From Malikia spinosa (GTDB lineage Bacteria; Pseudomonadota; Gammaproteobacteria; Burkholderiales; Burkholderiaceae_C), in assembly GCF_002980625.1 (NCBI RefSeq), contig NZ_PVLR01000008.1:25641-89640 (forward strand): a stretch of DNA of 64,000 bases, read 5' to 3'. Position 1 is the stretch's first letter. Every line of letters starts with the position of its first letter. Both the position numbers and the translations under genes were made by a program. Positions 16,772 through 25,270 of the stretch are shown in pieces. Under the pieces are notes generated by a model. It did no database searches, was not told where the DNA came from, and worked only from the letters and a program-made list of their open reading frames with translations.

Positions 16772-17908
16772 TCAGAACTGCGTGCGGCCAGGCTGGGCGT
16801 TTGGCTTTGGCATCGTCACCTGCCCGGGCTGAGTCAGCCGCTGCACCATCTGCATGATGGCCTTCATCTGCGGCGCGGACTTGTAGGCGTAGTGGCTGCC
16901 GCTGTAGCCCCACCAGTCCCAGCAGCCCTTGGGGTTGTAGGGCTGGAAGGCCGACTGGTTGACCTGGGGGTAGAGCACCAGCATCCGGTTGCTGTCGGCC
17001 CAGCGGTTGTAGCCGGTCTCGGTGTAGAAGCGGTTGCCCACCGATTCGGCCGATTGCACGCAGCCATGCAGCGCGACATGCACCTTGCAGCCCGGTCCGG
17101 CCTCGGTGCAGCTGCGTGGCACATAGAGGTAGCCGGTGTCGGCCATGCTGGTGCTGCTCGCGGCATAGGCGCGCTGGTCGAAGGCGATGATCTGGCCCGA
17201 AGGCGTGCCAGCCGGTGCATTGAGCGGGCCGTAGATATGCTGCAGCAAGGCGCCGGCCTGGTCGTAGGGGCGTTCCTGCCCCTTGTCGCCGACCTCGCAG
17301 TGGCTGATGTAGGGGCTTTCGTTGGCCGCGCAGTCGTTGCCCTGGCCGGGGGCAATCACCGCATGACCGGCGGGAAGGTGGTTGACGTACTTGAGGTTCT
17401 GCGGCTTGACCCCGACTTGCTGCAGGAACGACACCGTGGCGTCCACCGCCGGCTGGCGCTGGATGGTGTCCTGGGTACCGCTGAACACATAGACCCGGTC
17501 GTCCGCGAGATGGCTCAGCGGATCGATCTTGCGCGCGCGGGCAAAGTCCTTGGCAAAGCCCGCCATGATGGCCGGGTTGGGTGGGAAGAACGGCACTTGG
17601 CCCATGCAGATGCTCGCGTAGGCCATGTTGTTGGCCGCGCAGTAGTAGGGTCCGCCCGCGATCACGCCGGCGCCGATGATGTCCTTCGAGTAGGCCACCT
17701 GCAGCTGAACCGCCATGTAGGCGCCGGACGAGAGTCCCGAGACCGAGGTCTGGGTCCGGTCGGCCTGGTAGGCCTTCAACGCGGGAGCAGGGGCCTGTGC
17801 CAGCGCGCCGGTGCACAGCAGCGCGAGGCAGACTGCAGCGGCAATCTGGCCCAGTCCGCCCTTTGTCCTCCTATCGCTGGTCGTTCGGTTCTTGTGCAAT
17901 CGCTTCAT
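16772..17908 (-). CDS. Secreted poly(3-hydroxybutyrate) depolymerase-like esterase
   Basis: This 378-residue alpha/beta hydrolase has an N-terminal signal peptide (IAAAVCLALLCTGALAQA). The lipase box GLSSG comes early (about residue 60). A catalytic Asp is likely in FSGTQDT and a His in PAGHAVI, with the oxyanion-hole motif LHGCVQS near the C-terminal third. This order (Ser, Asp, His, oxyanion) is that of type 2 PHB depolymerase catalytic domains. No linker or substrate-binding domain follows, so it resembles the short periplasmic or oligomer-acting enzymes rather than the multi-domain extracellular ones. The start ATG at 17908 is preceded by CGGGAG. It is divergent from rarA. Confidence 0.82.
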   Translation of the reverse strand: MKRLHKNRTTSDRRTKGGLGQIAAAVCLALLCTGALAQAPAPALKAYQADRTQTSVSGLSSGAYMAVQLQVAYSKDIIGAGVIAGGPYYCAANNMAYASICMGQVPFFPPNPAIMAGFAKDFARARKIDPLSHLADDRVYVFSGTQDTIQRQPAVDATVSFLQQVGVKPQNLKYVNHLPAGHAVIAPGQGNDCAANESPYISHCEVGDKGQERPYDQAGALLQHIYGPLNAPAGTPSGQIIAFDQRAYAASSTSMADTGYLYVPRSCTEAGPGCKVHVALHGCVQSAESVGNRFYTETGYNRWADSNRMLVLYPQVNQSAFQPYNPKGCWDWWGYSGSHYAYKSAPQMKAIMQMVQRLTQPGQVTMPKPNAQPGRTQF

Positions 17909-18122
17909 CGATGGTTCTCCCGGGTCTGCTGACCCGCTGGCCAGCTGCTGCAGCTCGACCGTAGTTTTTGATGGAAATGAAATGCTGTTGGGCCATCCTA
18001 ATGGGGTGAGCTGAAAATGACAATCGTTGTTTGGCTCGAACTGCGAGGCGTTGTTTTCCGCTGCTGCGCAGAGCGAGCCGCCCGATAATCTGGATTTCCC
18101 CATGCTCCTGAAGGAGCCCGTC

Positions 18123-19427
18123 ATGTCTGATCTGTTCGCCCAACAGCCCGTTGCCCCCCTGGCTGAAGCCCTTCGCCCCAAGACGCTCGACGAGGTGGTC
18201 GGCCAGTCCCATCTGCTGGGCGAGGGCAAGCCGCTGCGGCTGGCCTTCCAGTCCGGCAAGCCGCACTCGATGATCTTCTGGGGACCGCCGGGGGTCGGCA
18301 AGACCACCTTGGCACGCCTGACGGCCACCGCCTTCAAGTGCGAGTTCATCGCCCTGTCCGCGGTGTTCTCGGGCGTCAAGGACATCCGGGCTGCCATGGA
18401 GCAGGCCCAGCAGAACCTGGCCATGGGCAAGCGCACCATCTTGTTCGTCGACGAGATCCACCGCTTCAACAAGTCGCAGCAGGATGCGCTACTGCCCTAT
18501 GCGGAAAGCGGCCTGGTCACGTTCATCGGTGCCACCACCGAGAACCCTTCGTTTGAAGTGAACTCGGCCCTCCTGTCGCGGGCCCAGGTCTATGTGCTGA
18601 AGTCGCTGACCGACGAGGAACTCAAGCAGCTGCTGCAACATGCCCGCGAGCAGGTCCTGGGTGAGCTGGAGTTCGACGACCAGGCCTGCGACACCCTGAT
18701 CGGCTATGCCGACGGCGACGCCAGAAGGTTCCTGAACCTGCTGGAGCAGACCCAGACCGCGGCCAGGACTTCTGGCATCACCTTGATCACGGCTGACTTC
18801 CTGCAGAACGCGCTGACCTTGAATTCGAGGCGCTTCGACAAGGGTGGGGACAACTTCTATGACCAGATCTCGGCCTTGCACAAGTCGGTGCGCGGCTCGC
18901 ATCCCGATGCCGCGCTCTACTGGCTTACCCGGATGCTGGACGGCGGGGCGGATGCCCGCTATTTGGCGCGGCGCATCGTGCGCATGGCCTGGGAAGACAT
19001 CGGCCTGGCTGATCCGCGGGCGATGCAGATTGCCAACGATGCAGCACTGACCTATGAGCGGCTAGGAAGCCCTGAAGGGGAGTTAGCTCTTGGTCAAGCG
19101 GTCATCTATCTGGCGGTAGCTGCCAAGAGCAATGCTGGATATAACGCTTACAACCAAGCCAAGGCGTTCGTGAAGCAGGACAAGAGCCGTGAGGTTCCGG
19201 TTCATCTGCGAAATGCTCCAACAAAACTCATGAAGGAGCTAGGTTATGGGCATGAATACCGATATGCCCATGACGAGCCCAATGCCTATGCGGCAGGCGA
19301 AACCTACCTTCCCGACGGCATGGCCGAGCCGGGCTGGTACCAGCCGGTGCCCAGGGGGCTGGAGCTCAAGATCGGCGAGAAGCTGGCGCTGCTGAAGACG
19401 TGGGACGCAGAAGCCGGCAAGCAGTGA
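18123..19427 (+). CDS. rarA: Replication-associated recombination protein A (AAA+ ATPase)
   Basis: This 434-residue RarA/MgsA protein acts at stalled replication forks with SSB. It has Walker A (GPPGVGKTT), Walker B (LFVDEIHRFNKSQQD), sensor 1 (FIGATTENPSFEVN), and the C-terminal domains with DISALHKSVRGSHPDAALYWL and the MAWEDIGLADP block. AGGAG lies 6 bases before ATG 18123. Between about 19,050 and 19,280 the codon use changes (CTA, TTA, GGA, AAA codons; 26 G+C in the 60 bases 19201-19260 against 41 in 18241-18300) without breaking the frame. GC-rich codons then return for the last ~50 residues. Confidence 0.96.
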   Translation: MSDLFAQQPVAPLAEALRPKTLDEVVGQSHLLGEGKPLRLAFQSGKPHSMIFWGPPGVGKTTLARLTATAFKCEFIALSAVFSGVKDIRAAMEQAQQNLAMGKRTILFVDEIHRFNKSQQDALLPYAESGLVTFIGATTENPSFEVNSALLSRAQVYVLKSLTDEELKQLLQHAREQVLGELEFDDQACDTLIGYADGDARRFLNLLEQTQTAARTSGITLITADFLQNALTLNSRRFDKGGDNFYDQISALHKSVRGSHPDAALYWLTRMLDGGADARYLARRIVRMAWEDIGLADPRAMQIANDAALTYERLGSPEGELALGQAVIYLAVAAKSNAGYNAYNQAKAFVKQDKSREVPVHLRNAPTKLMKELGYGHEYRYAHDEPNAYAAGETYLPDGMAEPGWYQPVPRGLELKIGEKLALLKTWDAEAGKQ

Positions 19428-19583
19428 TTCGGTAGGTCTAGTAGGTGTCCAGCGACTCAGCCGCTGATGCTGAGTGCTGGCATATTATTGTTGATACGAT
19501 AATGATTGCCTCCGCGCAGGGCTTGTTCTATTGGTTGAGACCAAGGAAAAAACTGCACTTGATTCGATGGCGCTGAAAGTTGG
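19428..19583. other. Junction between rarA and the helicase gene
   Basis: These 156 bases are AT-richer than the flanks and hold no gene. A GATAAT box near 19498-19503 could be a -10 element for the helicase gene, but no convincing -35 is in place. No tRNA, integrase remnant or direct repeat marking an insertion was seen. Confidence 0.4.
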
Positions 19584-22500
19584 ATGCTTCACTCCCCAAA
19601 CCACCGCACCAACGATACGACGCCCGTCGATACCCTCCAAGCAACCCGCCTCCCAGCCATGGCCTCCAAACACAACGCCACCCATCGCCTGCTCGCCATA
19701 GGTCTGTTCGATGGGCTCAATGCTTTTTCCGAGCTCGAGACCCGCCTCTCCGCGCTACCCACCAACAAGGAACGGGGCGATGCGTTTGAAATCTTTGCCG
19801 AAGCCTACTTCGCCACCCAGAAGATCGCGCTGGCGCGCGACGTGTGGCCGTTCGAGGCGATACCTCTGGTGCAGCGCCGCAGCCTTTCGCTCGACACCGG
19901 GCGTGACATGGGCGTTGACGGGCTCTACGAAACCACTGATGGCGAACTGCGTGCCTACCAGGTCAAGTTTCGCAGCCGGCGCCCGGCCCTGACCTGGGAT
20001 GAGCTTTCTACCTTCATGGGCTTGACCGACCAGGTCAGCCAGCGGGTGCTGTTTACCAACTGCGACACCCTGCCCAGCTTGATGCAGGACCGCAGCGGCT
20101 TCGTCGCCATTCGTGGCAGCGACCTCGACCGACTGACTGCCGAGGACTTCAACGCCATGCACGAATGGCTGCACAGCGGCCGCGTCGAACTCCCACGCAA
20201 GCAACCCCGTCCACATCAGGACGAGGCGTTGGCCAACATAGCGACCGGGCTTGTCACCAATGACCGTGCTACCGTCGTGATGGCTTGCGGCACCGGAAAA
20301 TCACTGGTTGCCCTGTGGGCCGCCGAGCGTCACGCCGGCAAAACGCTGCTGGTGTTGGTGCCCTCGCTGGCTCTGGTGCGCCAGTTGTTGCATGAATGGC
20401 TGCGCGAAACTACGCGGGAGCGATTCAGCTTCATGTGCGTCTGCTCCGACCCGACGGTAGCCAAGGGCGCCGACGATCTCGTGGTGCATCAGGCGGATCT
20501 GGATTTTCCGGTCACCACCGACAGCGCCGTCGTGCGCCAGTATCTCGAAAAGCCGTTCGACGGCACCCGCTTCGTGTTTTCCACCTACCAGTCGGCGCAG
20601 GTGGTGGCAGAGGGCATGCCGGTCGATGCCGATGGTCAGCGCCGGCCTTTCGATCTGGGGATTTTCGACGAAGCCCACAAGACGGCCAGCCGTGACGGTA
20701 CCCGCTTCAGCTTCGCCCTCGAAGACGCCAACCTGCCGATTACCAAGCGTCTGTTCTTCACCGCCACGCCGCGCCATTACGACGTGCGCAAGAAGGACAA
20801 GGAAGGCGACAGCACGCTTGTCTATTCGATGGACCGGCCCGAAGTCTATGGCCCGGTGGTCCATACCCTGAGTTTCGCTGAGGCCGCCCGGCGCGGCATC
20901 ATCTGCGATTACAAGGTGGTGGTTTCGGTCGTTACCTCGGATATGGTCGATGACTATCTGTTGCGGCATGGCGAAACCATCGTTGCCGGCGACACGGTCA
21001 AGGCGCGGCAGGTCGCGCTGCAGGTCGCCTTGCAAAAAGCGGTCGAGAAATACGGCGTCAGCCGCATCTTCACCTTCCACGGCTCGGTCAAGGCGGCGAA
21101 GTCATTCACCTCGACCGACAGCGAAGGCATTGGCCAGCATCTGTCCGACTTCGCGACCCTGCATGTCAGCGGTGAAATGCCCACGGCTCGGCGCGAGGAG
21201 CAGATGAAGGCCTTCCGCGAGGCCGGCAAGGCCGTGATGTCGAACGCCCGCTGCCTGACCGAAGGCGTCGATGTGCCGGCCGTGGACATGGTGGCCTTCA
21301 TTACCCCACGCAAGAGCAAGGTGGATATCGTGCAAGCGACAGGTCGCGCCATGCGGCGCGCTCCTGGCAAGGAGATCGGCTATGTGATGGTGCCGCTGTT
21401 TGTCGAGCAGGCCGCCAACGAATCGATCGAGGACGCCCTCAAGCGCACCGGCTTCGATGATCTGTGGGATTTGCTGGGCGCAATGAAGGAACAGGATGAC
21501 GTTCTGGTCGACATCATCCGGCAGATGCAGGAGGACAAGGGGCGCACAGGCGTATATGACGACTGCCGGTTCAGCGAAAGGGTGGAGGTGCTGGGGCCTA
21601 GTGTTTCGTTGGAGACGATACGCAAATCGATTACAGCGGAGTGCTTGGAGTCGCTCGGGGTTTCTTGGAATGAATCTATTGGGAGGTTGCTGGCATTTGT
21701 GGAGCGCGAGGGTCATTGTCTGGTGCCAAAGCGGTACCTTTCAAGTGATGGATATAAACTGGGAATTTGGGTAATTAGGCAGAGAGTCATCAAGGAGGGC
21801 ATGCCTTCCGGTCGGAGGAAAATTCTTGAAGCAATTCCAGGGTGGGTTTGGGATGTTTTGGATAACCAGTGGGAAGAGGCGTTTCGGTGCCTTGATGAAT
21901 TTGTCGAGAGAAATGGTAGTTGTCAGGTTCCTGTGGGTTACGTTGCTGAGGGAGATATTCGTTTACATTTATGGATAAAGACTCAGAGAACACTAAAAAA
22001 TAAATTGACAACAGAGAGGAGAGCGCGACTTGAGTCCTTGTTGGGATGGACTTGGGATGCATTGAGCGCGCAGTGGGAAAAAGCCTTTGAGTATCTTGAG
22101 GAATTTGCTAGTCGTGAAGGTCATTGTCGAGTTCCGCAGAAGTATAAGACGATAGATGGGTATCGATTGGGGCAGTGGGTAACAAATATTCGTGCATCTA
22201 AATTTAAATTAGATGATGCTCGAAAGGAGCGACTTGAGGCGCTTCCTGGTTGGACTTGGGGGGCTTTTTCTGCTCAATGGGAGATTGGATTTTTACACCT
22301 TGTTGAGTTTTTGAATTCGGGGGGGACTTGTCACGTGTCGTCTGAATATAGATCGGATGATGGATATCGTTTGGGGGCGTGGATCGCTTCCCAGCGGGGG
22401 TACAGGAGTTCCCTGTCTGTTGATCGAATAAAACGTCTTGAATCCATCCCGGGGTGGAGTTGGGATGTTCTTTCTGATCGGTGGGAGGTTGGATTTTCTC

Positions 22501-22892
22501 ATTTGAAGAATTTTGTAGATCGGGAATGTAATTGCCTGGTTAAAGGTGGCTATCAGACGGATGATGGTTTTCATTTGGGTAATTGGGTTCAGGCGCAGCG
22601 ATCTAGAAAGGAAAAAATGACGGCTAAAAGAAAAGAAAAACTTGAAGCCATTCATGGTTGGTCGTGGAGTGTTCGTGCCGATTTTTGGGAGGCTGGCTTT
22701 AGTTATCTCAAGGAGTTTTCTGAGTGCGAAGGACATACGCGGGTTCCTAGTAAATATAAAACGTCTGATGGATACAGGTTGGGGTTATGGGTTGCACGTC
22801 AACGTGCAGCTAAAGATACATTATCCGTTGAGTCAAGAAGTCAACTTGAAGCGCTGCCTGGCTGGGGTTGGGATTTGGTTAAAGAGAGTTAA
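19584..22892 (+). CDS. PD-(D/E)XK nuclease / superfamily 2 helicase with six helicase-associated (HA) repeats
   Basis: This 1102-residue multidomain protein has three regions. Residues ~60-200 are a restriction-endonuclease-like domain with D112 (MGVDG), E121 and the QVK triad (K128), as in Mrr-type nucleases. Residues ~205-640 are an SF2 helicase: ACGTGKS (residues 234-240), DEAH (362-365), FFTATP, and the late motif QATGRAMRR. From W695 to the end there are six helicase-associated domains of exactly 68 residues, each opening with a W-E-x-x-F-x-x-L core and closing with a GWxW motif. The first two regions are GC-rich (37 of 60 bases in 20641-20700). The repeat array is not (25 of 60 in 22141-22200). 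The start may be ATG 19584 or ATG 19659 (MASKHNATHRL); neither has a good ribosome site. The next gene follows after 15 bases. A DNA-targeting defence or mobile-DNA role is inferred. Confidence 0.85.
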   Translation: MLHSPNHRTNDTTPVDTLQATRLPAMASKHNATHRLLAIGLFDGLNAFSELETRLSALPTNKERGDAFEIFAEAYFATQKIALARDVWPFEAIPLVQRRSLSLDTGRDMGVDGLYETTDGELRAYQVKFRSRRPALTWDELSTFMGLTDQVSQRVLFTNCDTLPSLMQDRSGFVAIRGSDLDRLTAEDFNAMHEWLHSGRVELPRKQPRPHQDEALANIATGLVTNDRATVVMACGTGKSLVALWAAERHAGKTLLVLVPSLALVRQLLHEWLRETTRERFSFMCVCSDPTVAKGADDLVVHQADLDFPVTTDSAVVRQYLEKPFDGTRFVFSTYQSAQVVAEGMPVDADGQRRPFDLGIFDEAHKTASRDGTRFSFALEDANLPITKRLFFTATPRHYDVRKKDKEGDSTLVYSMDRPEVYGPVVHTLSFAEAARRGIICDYKVVVSVVTSDMVDDYLLRHGETIVAGDTVKARQVALQVALQKAVEKYGVSRIFTFHGSVKAAKSFTSTDSEGIGQHLSDFATLHVSGEMPTARREEQMKAFREAGKAVMSNARCLTEGVDVPAVDMVAFITPRKSKVDIVQATGRAMRRAPGKEIGYVMVPLFVEQAANESIEDALKRTGFDDLWDLLGAMKEQDDVLVDIIRQMQEDKGRTGVYDDCRFSERVEVLGPSVSLETIRKSITAECLESLGVSWNESIGRLLAFVEREGHCLVPKRYLSSDGYKLGIWVIRQRVIKEGMPSGRRKILEAIPGWVWDVLDNQWEEAFRCLDEFVERNGSCQVPVGYVAEGDIRLHLWIKTQRTLKNKLTTERRARLESLLGWTWDALSAQWEKAFEYLEEFASREGHCRVPQKYKTIDGYRLGQWVTNIRASKFKLDDARKERLEALPGWTWGAFSAQWEIGFLHLVEFLNSGGTCHVSSEYRSDDGYRLGAWIASQRGYRSSLSVDRIKRLESIPGWSWDVLSDRWEVGFSHLKNFVDRECNCLVKGGYQTDDGFHLGNWVQAQRSRKEKMTAKRKEKLEAIHGWSWSVRADFWEAGFSYLKEFSECEGHTRVPSKYKTSDGYRLGLWVARQRAAKDTLSVESRSQLEALPGWGWDLVKES
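21666..22889 (+). repeat. Six tandem 204-bp modules coding for HA domains
   Basis: The conserved Trp codons that open each module lie at 21666, 21870, 22074, 22278, 22482 and 22686, so every step is exactly 204 bases (68 codons). The modules share a pattern at protein level (W-x-x-x-F-x-x-L-x-x-F, a short link, Y-x-x-x-D-G-Y-x-L-G-x-W, then R-x-x-L-E-x-x-x-G-W-x-W) but differ at many residues and at DNA level. This is an array of old, diverged copies rather than a recent expansion. Confidence 0.9.
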
Positions 22893-22907
22893 TATGAGGT
22901 TAGAAAA

Positions 22908-23330
22908 GTGAAGGGAGAAATGCGTCTTGATCCATATTGTCTGCCAGAGAGTTTTCGAAGTTACGTTTATGAATTTGTTGTCTTGGCTTGGGAGGTGAAG
23001 AAGGTTGAAATAAATCCCGAGAAATTTAGCAAGAAAGATTTGGCAGAAATCTGTGGACTCTATGTTCTTAAAATTGATAAATTGATTGAGATGGATAGGC
23101 GAGATCAGGAAGTGTGGCCGACGAATGAATTTCTCTATTTTTATGGGGGTGATAAAGTTAAGGGTTATGAATGCTTGTTTCGAAGGCTTCGAGATGCATT
23201 TGCGCATGGGCATTATGGTTCGTGTAATCGAGGATGGGTGGAGATTCGACATTTTTATAAAAACCGTGGTCAGGAAAAAGCTGTGCCACGTGTATTTGGG
23301 AGAGTTCGCATAAATACTCTAAAAATCTAG
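22908..23330 (+). CDS. Small HEPN-like protein downstream of the nuclease-helicase
   Basis: This 140-residue, mostly helical protein has the motif RDAFAH (R95-x4-H100) in the setting LFRRLRDAFAHGHYG. That matches the R-x4-6-H signature of HEPN domains, many of which are RNases in toxin-antitoxin and defence systems. A C-terminal strand-rich part (WVEIRHFYKN, VPRVFGRVRINTLKI) resembles HEPN families such as that of pEK499-p136, from memory. The start GTG 22908 has GAGG 8 bases upstream; ATG 22920 is the alternative. It is AT-rich like the repeat array before it, and 15 bases from the helicase stop, so the two are probably one operon. Confidence 0.6.
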   Translation: MKGEMRLDPYCLPESFRSYVYEFVVLAWEVKKVEINPEKFSKKDLAEICGLYVLKIDKLIEMDRRDQEVWPTNEFLYFYGGDKVKGYECLFRRLRDAFAHGHYGSCNRGWVEIRHFYKNRGQEKAVPRVFGRVRINTLKI

Positions 23331-23619
23331 TGAAATTTCTTACTTGCGATAAAAAAATTAATAATTTGATGGATATGTAATCTGAATTTTTGAAAGTTGA
23401 CGTTGGGCTGAGTAAGGTACGTGCTGTATGGAACATGATGGCAACGATGCGAGCATGCTTTTTTTGTCGGTGTGATTTTTTGAGTGTGACTTTTTTGATT
23501 TCACGTGGGTTCTGGCCGCTCTTAGAAGGTTCGATGCGGGGGGCGCGACCACGAGGCTCGCAAAAACCTAAAATAGACGGTTTGTGCGCAGGCCGCGCAC
23601 GCCCCCAACCTGAAGTCCC
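23331..23619. other. AT-rich non-coding tail of the island before lysS
   Basis: The first ~180 bases share the low GC of the preceding genes; composition returns to the chromosomal norm near 23,510. A palindrome AGCATGCT followed by a run of T (about 23452-23466) could be a weak terminator for the island operon. No gene, tRNA or flanking direct repeat was found. Confidence 0.4.
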
Positions 23620-25164
23620 ATGACGCAAGAACACCACGCCCATCCGGCCGAAGACCATAACCAGCTGATCGCCGAGCGCCGCGAGAAGCTCAAAGGCCTG
23701 CGTGCCGCCCAGGAAGCCGGCCAGGGCCCGGCCTTCCCGAACGACTTCAAGCCGCAGCACCGCGCCGAGCAGCTGCTGGCCGAATACGGTCACATGAGCA
23801 ACGAGCTGCTCGAGCCGATGAAGGTGCGCGTCTCGGTCGCCGGCCGCATGATGCTCAAGCGCGTGATGGGCAAGGCCAGCTTCGCGACCGTGCAGGACTC
23901 GTCCTTCGGTCCGACCGGCGGCCGCATCCAGGCCTACATCAACAACGAGGGCGTCGGCGAAGCCGTCCACACCGCCTTCAAGCACTGGGACCTGGGCGAC
24001 ATCATCGCGATCGAGGGCGAGCTGTTCAAGACCCGCACCGGCGAGCTGACGGTCAAGGCCGACAAGATCCGCATGCTGACCAAGAGCCTGCGCCCGATGC
24101 CCGACAAGTTCCACGGCATGCAGGACCAGGAGACCAAGTACCGCCAGCGCTATGTCGACCTGATGATGGACGAGCAGGCACGCAAGCGCTTCATGGCACG
24201 CAGCCTGGCCGTCACCAGCATGCGCGAGTTCATGGTGCAGCACGAGTTCCTCGAAGTCGAGACGCCGATGCTGCACCCGATACCGGGCGGCGCCAACGCG
24301 CGTCCCTTCGTGACCCACCACAACGCGCTCGAGCAGGACATGTTCCTGCGCATCGCGCCCGAGCTGTATCTCAAGCGCCTGCTGGTCGGCGGTTTCGAGC
24401 GCGTGTTCGAGATCAACCGCAACTTCCGCAACGAAGGCATCAGCGTGCGGCACAACCCCGAGTTCACCATGATGGAGTTCTACGCGGGTTACTGGAACTA
24501 CCTCGACCTGATGGTCTTCACCGAGGACCTGATCCGCCATGCCGCGCACCGTGTCTGCGGCGGCGCCAAGCTGAGCTACCAGGGCAAGGATGTGGACCTG
24601 GAAGCGCCGTTCGAGCGCCTGACGATCCGCGAGGCCATCCTCAAGCACACCGAGGCCGGTGACAACGTCGACGACCGCGACTGGCTGATCGCGCAACTGC
24701 GCAAGCTCGGCATGGACCCGGTCAAGGACCGGCTCGACAGCCGCAGCCTGGCCGGCCTGCAGGTGATGTACTTCGAGGAGACGGTCGAGGACAAGCTCTG
24801 GAACCCGACCTTCATCTGCAACCATCCGACCGAGATCTCGCCGCTGGCACGCGCCAGCGACAGCGATCCGAGCGTGACCGAGCGCTTCGAGCTCTACATC
24901 ACCGGGCGCGAGGTCGGCAACGGCTTCTCCGAGCTCAACGATGCCGAGGACCAGGCCGCACGCTTCCACGCCCAGGTCTCGAACAAGGATGCCGGCGATG
25001 ACGAGGCCATGTTCTATGACCATGACTTCGTGCGCGCGCTCGAGCACGGCATGCCGCCGGCCGGCGGTTGCGGCATCGGCATCGACCGCCTGATCATGCT
25101 GCTGACCGACAGCCCGAGCATCCGCGACGTGGTGCTGTTCCCGGCGCTGCGCCGCGAGGGCTGA
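23620..25164 (+). CDS. lysS: Lysyl-tRNA synthetase, class II
   Basis: This 514-residue class II enzyme attaches lysine to tRNA-Lys. An OB-fold anticodon-binding domain (about residues 70-180) precedes the catalytic domain with motif 2 ([20 protein letters not shown]) and motif 3 ([22 protein letters not shown]). The length is normal. The start ATG gives [24 protein letters not shown]. No clear Shine-Dalgarno is seen. It stands alone between the island and the chemoreceptor gene. Confidence 0.98.
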   Translation: MTQEHHAHPAEDHNQLIAERREKLKGLRAAQEAGQGPAFPNDFKPQHRAEQLLAEYGHMSNELLEPMKVRVSVAGRMMLKRVMGKASFATVQDSSFGPTGGRIQAYINNEGVGEAVHTAFKHWDLGDIIAIEGELFKTRTGELTVKADKIRMLTKSLRPMPDKFHGMQDQETKYRQRYVDLMMDEQARKRFMARSLAVTSMREFMVQHEFLEVETPMLHPIPGGANARPFVTHHNALEQDMFLRIAPELYLKRLLVGGFERVFEINRNFRNEGISVRHNPEFTMMEFYAGYWNYLDLMVFTEDLIRHAAHRVCGGAKLSYQGKDVDLEAPFERLTIREAILKHTEAGDNVDDRDWLIAQLRKLGMDPVKDRLDSRSLAGLQVMYFEETVEDKLWNPTFICNHPTEISPLARASDSDPSVTERFELYITGREVGNGFSELNDAEDQAARFHAQVSNKDAGDDEAMFYDHDFVRALEHGMPPAGGCGIGIDRLIMLLTDSPSIRDVVLFPALRREG

Positions 25165-25174
25165 TCGCTGGCGT

Positions 25175-25197
25175 CGGCCATCCTGCGCGGGTGGCCG
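25175..25197 (+). terminator. Hairpin after lysS
   Basis: CGGCCATCC and GGGTGGCCG pair as a 9-base stem with one G-T pair and a 5-base loop, 11 bases after the lysS stop. There is no T-run behind it, so the call is tentative. Confidence 0.45.
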
Positions 25198-25270
25198 GCT
25201 CCGGCGACTGCAAAATGCCTGGTCATCCGGTTTCCTTAGAATGACCCTTTTGTCATCTTGGAAATAGGCG

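Noticed and set aside
14813..17932. Long plus-strand frame across the metallopeptidase, DUF2157-like and depolymerase genes
   Set aside because: It is antisense to three genes with clear families; its composition is rich in Gln, His, Arg and Val, typical of shadows.
21666..22889. CRISPR-like array from the regular 204-bp period
   Set aside because: The period is protein-coding, units are long and diverged, and there are no short identical repeats with unique spacers.
19428..23619. Integrative element with att sites around the nuclease-helicase island
   Set aside because: No integrase, tRNA or matching direct repeats were seen at either edge; transfer is suggested only by composition.
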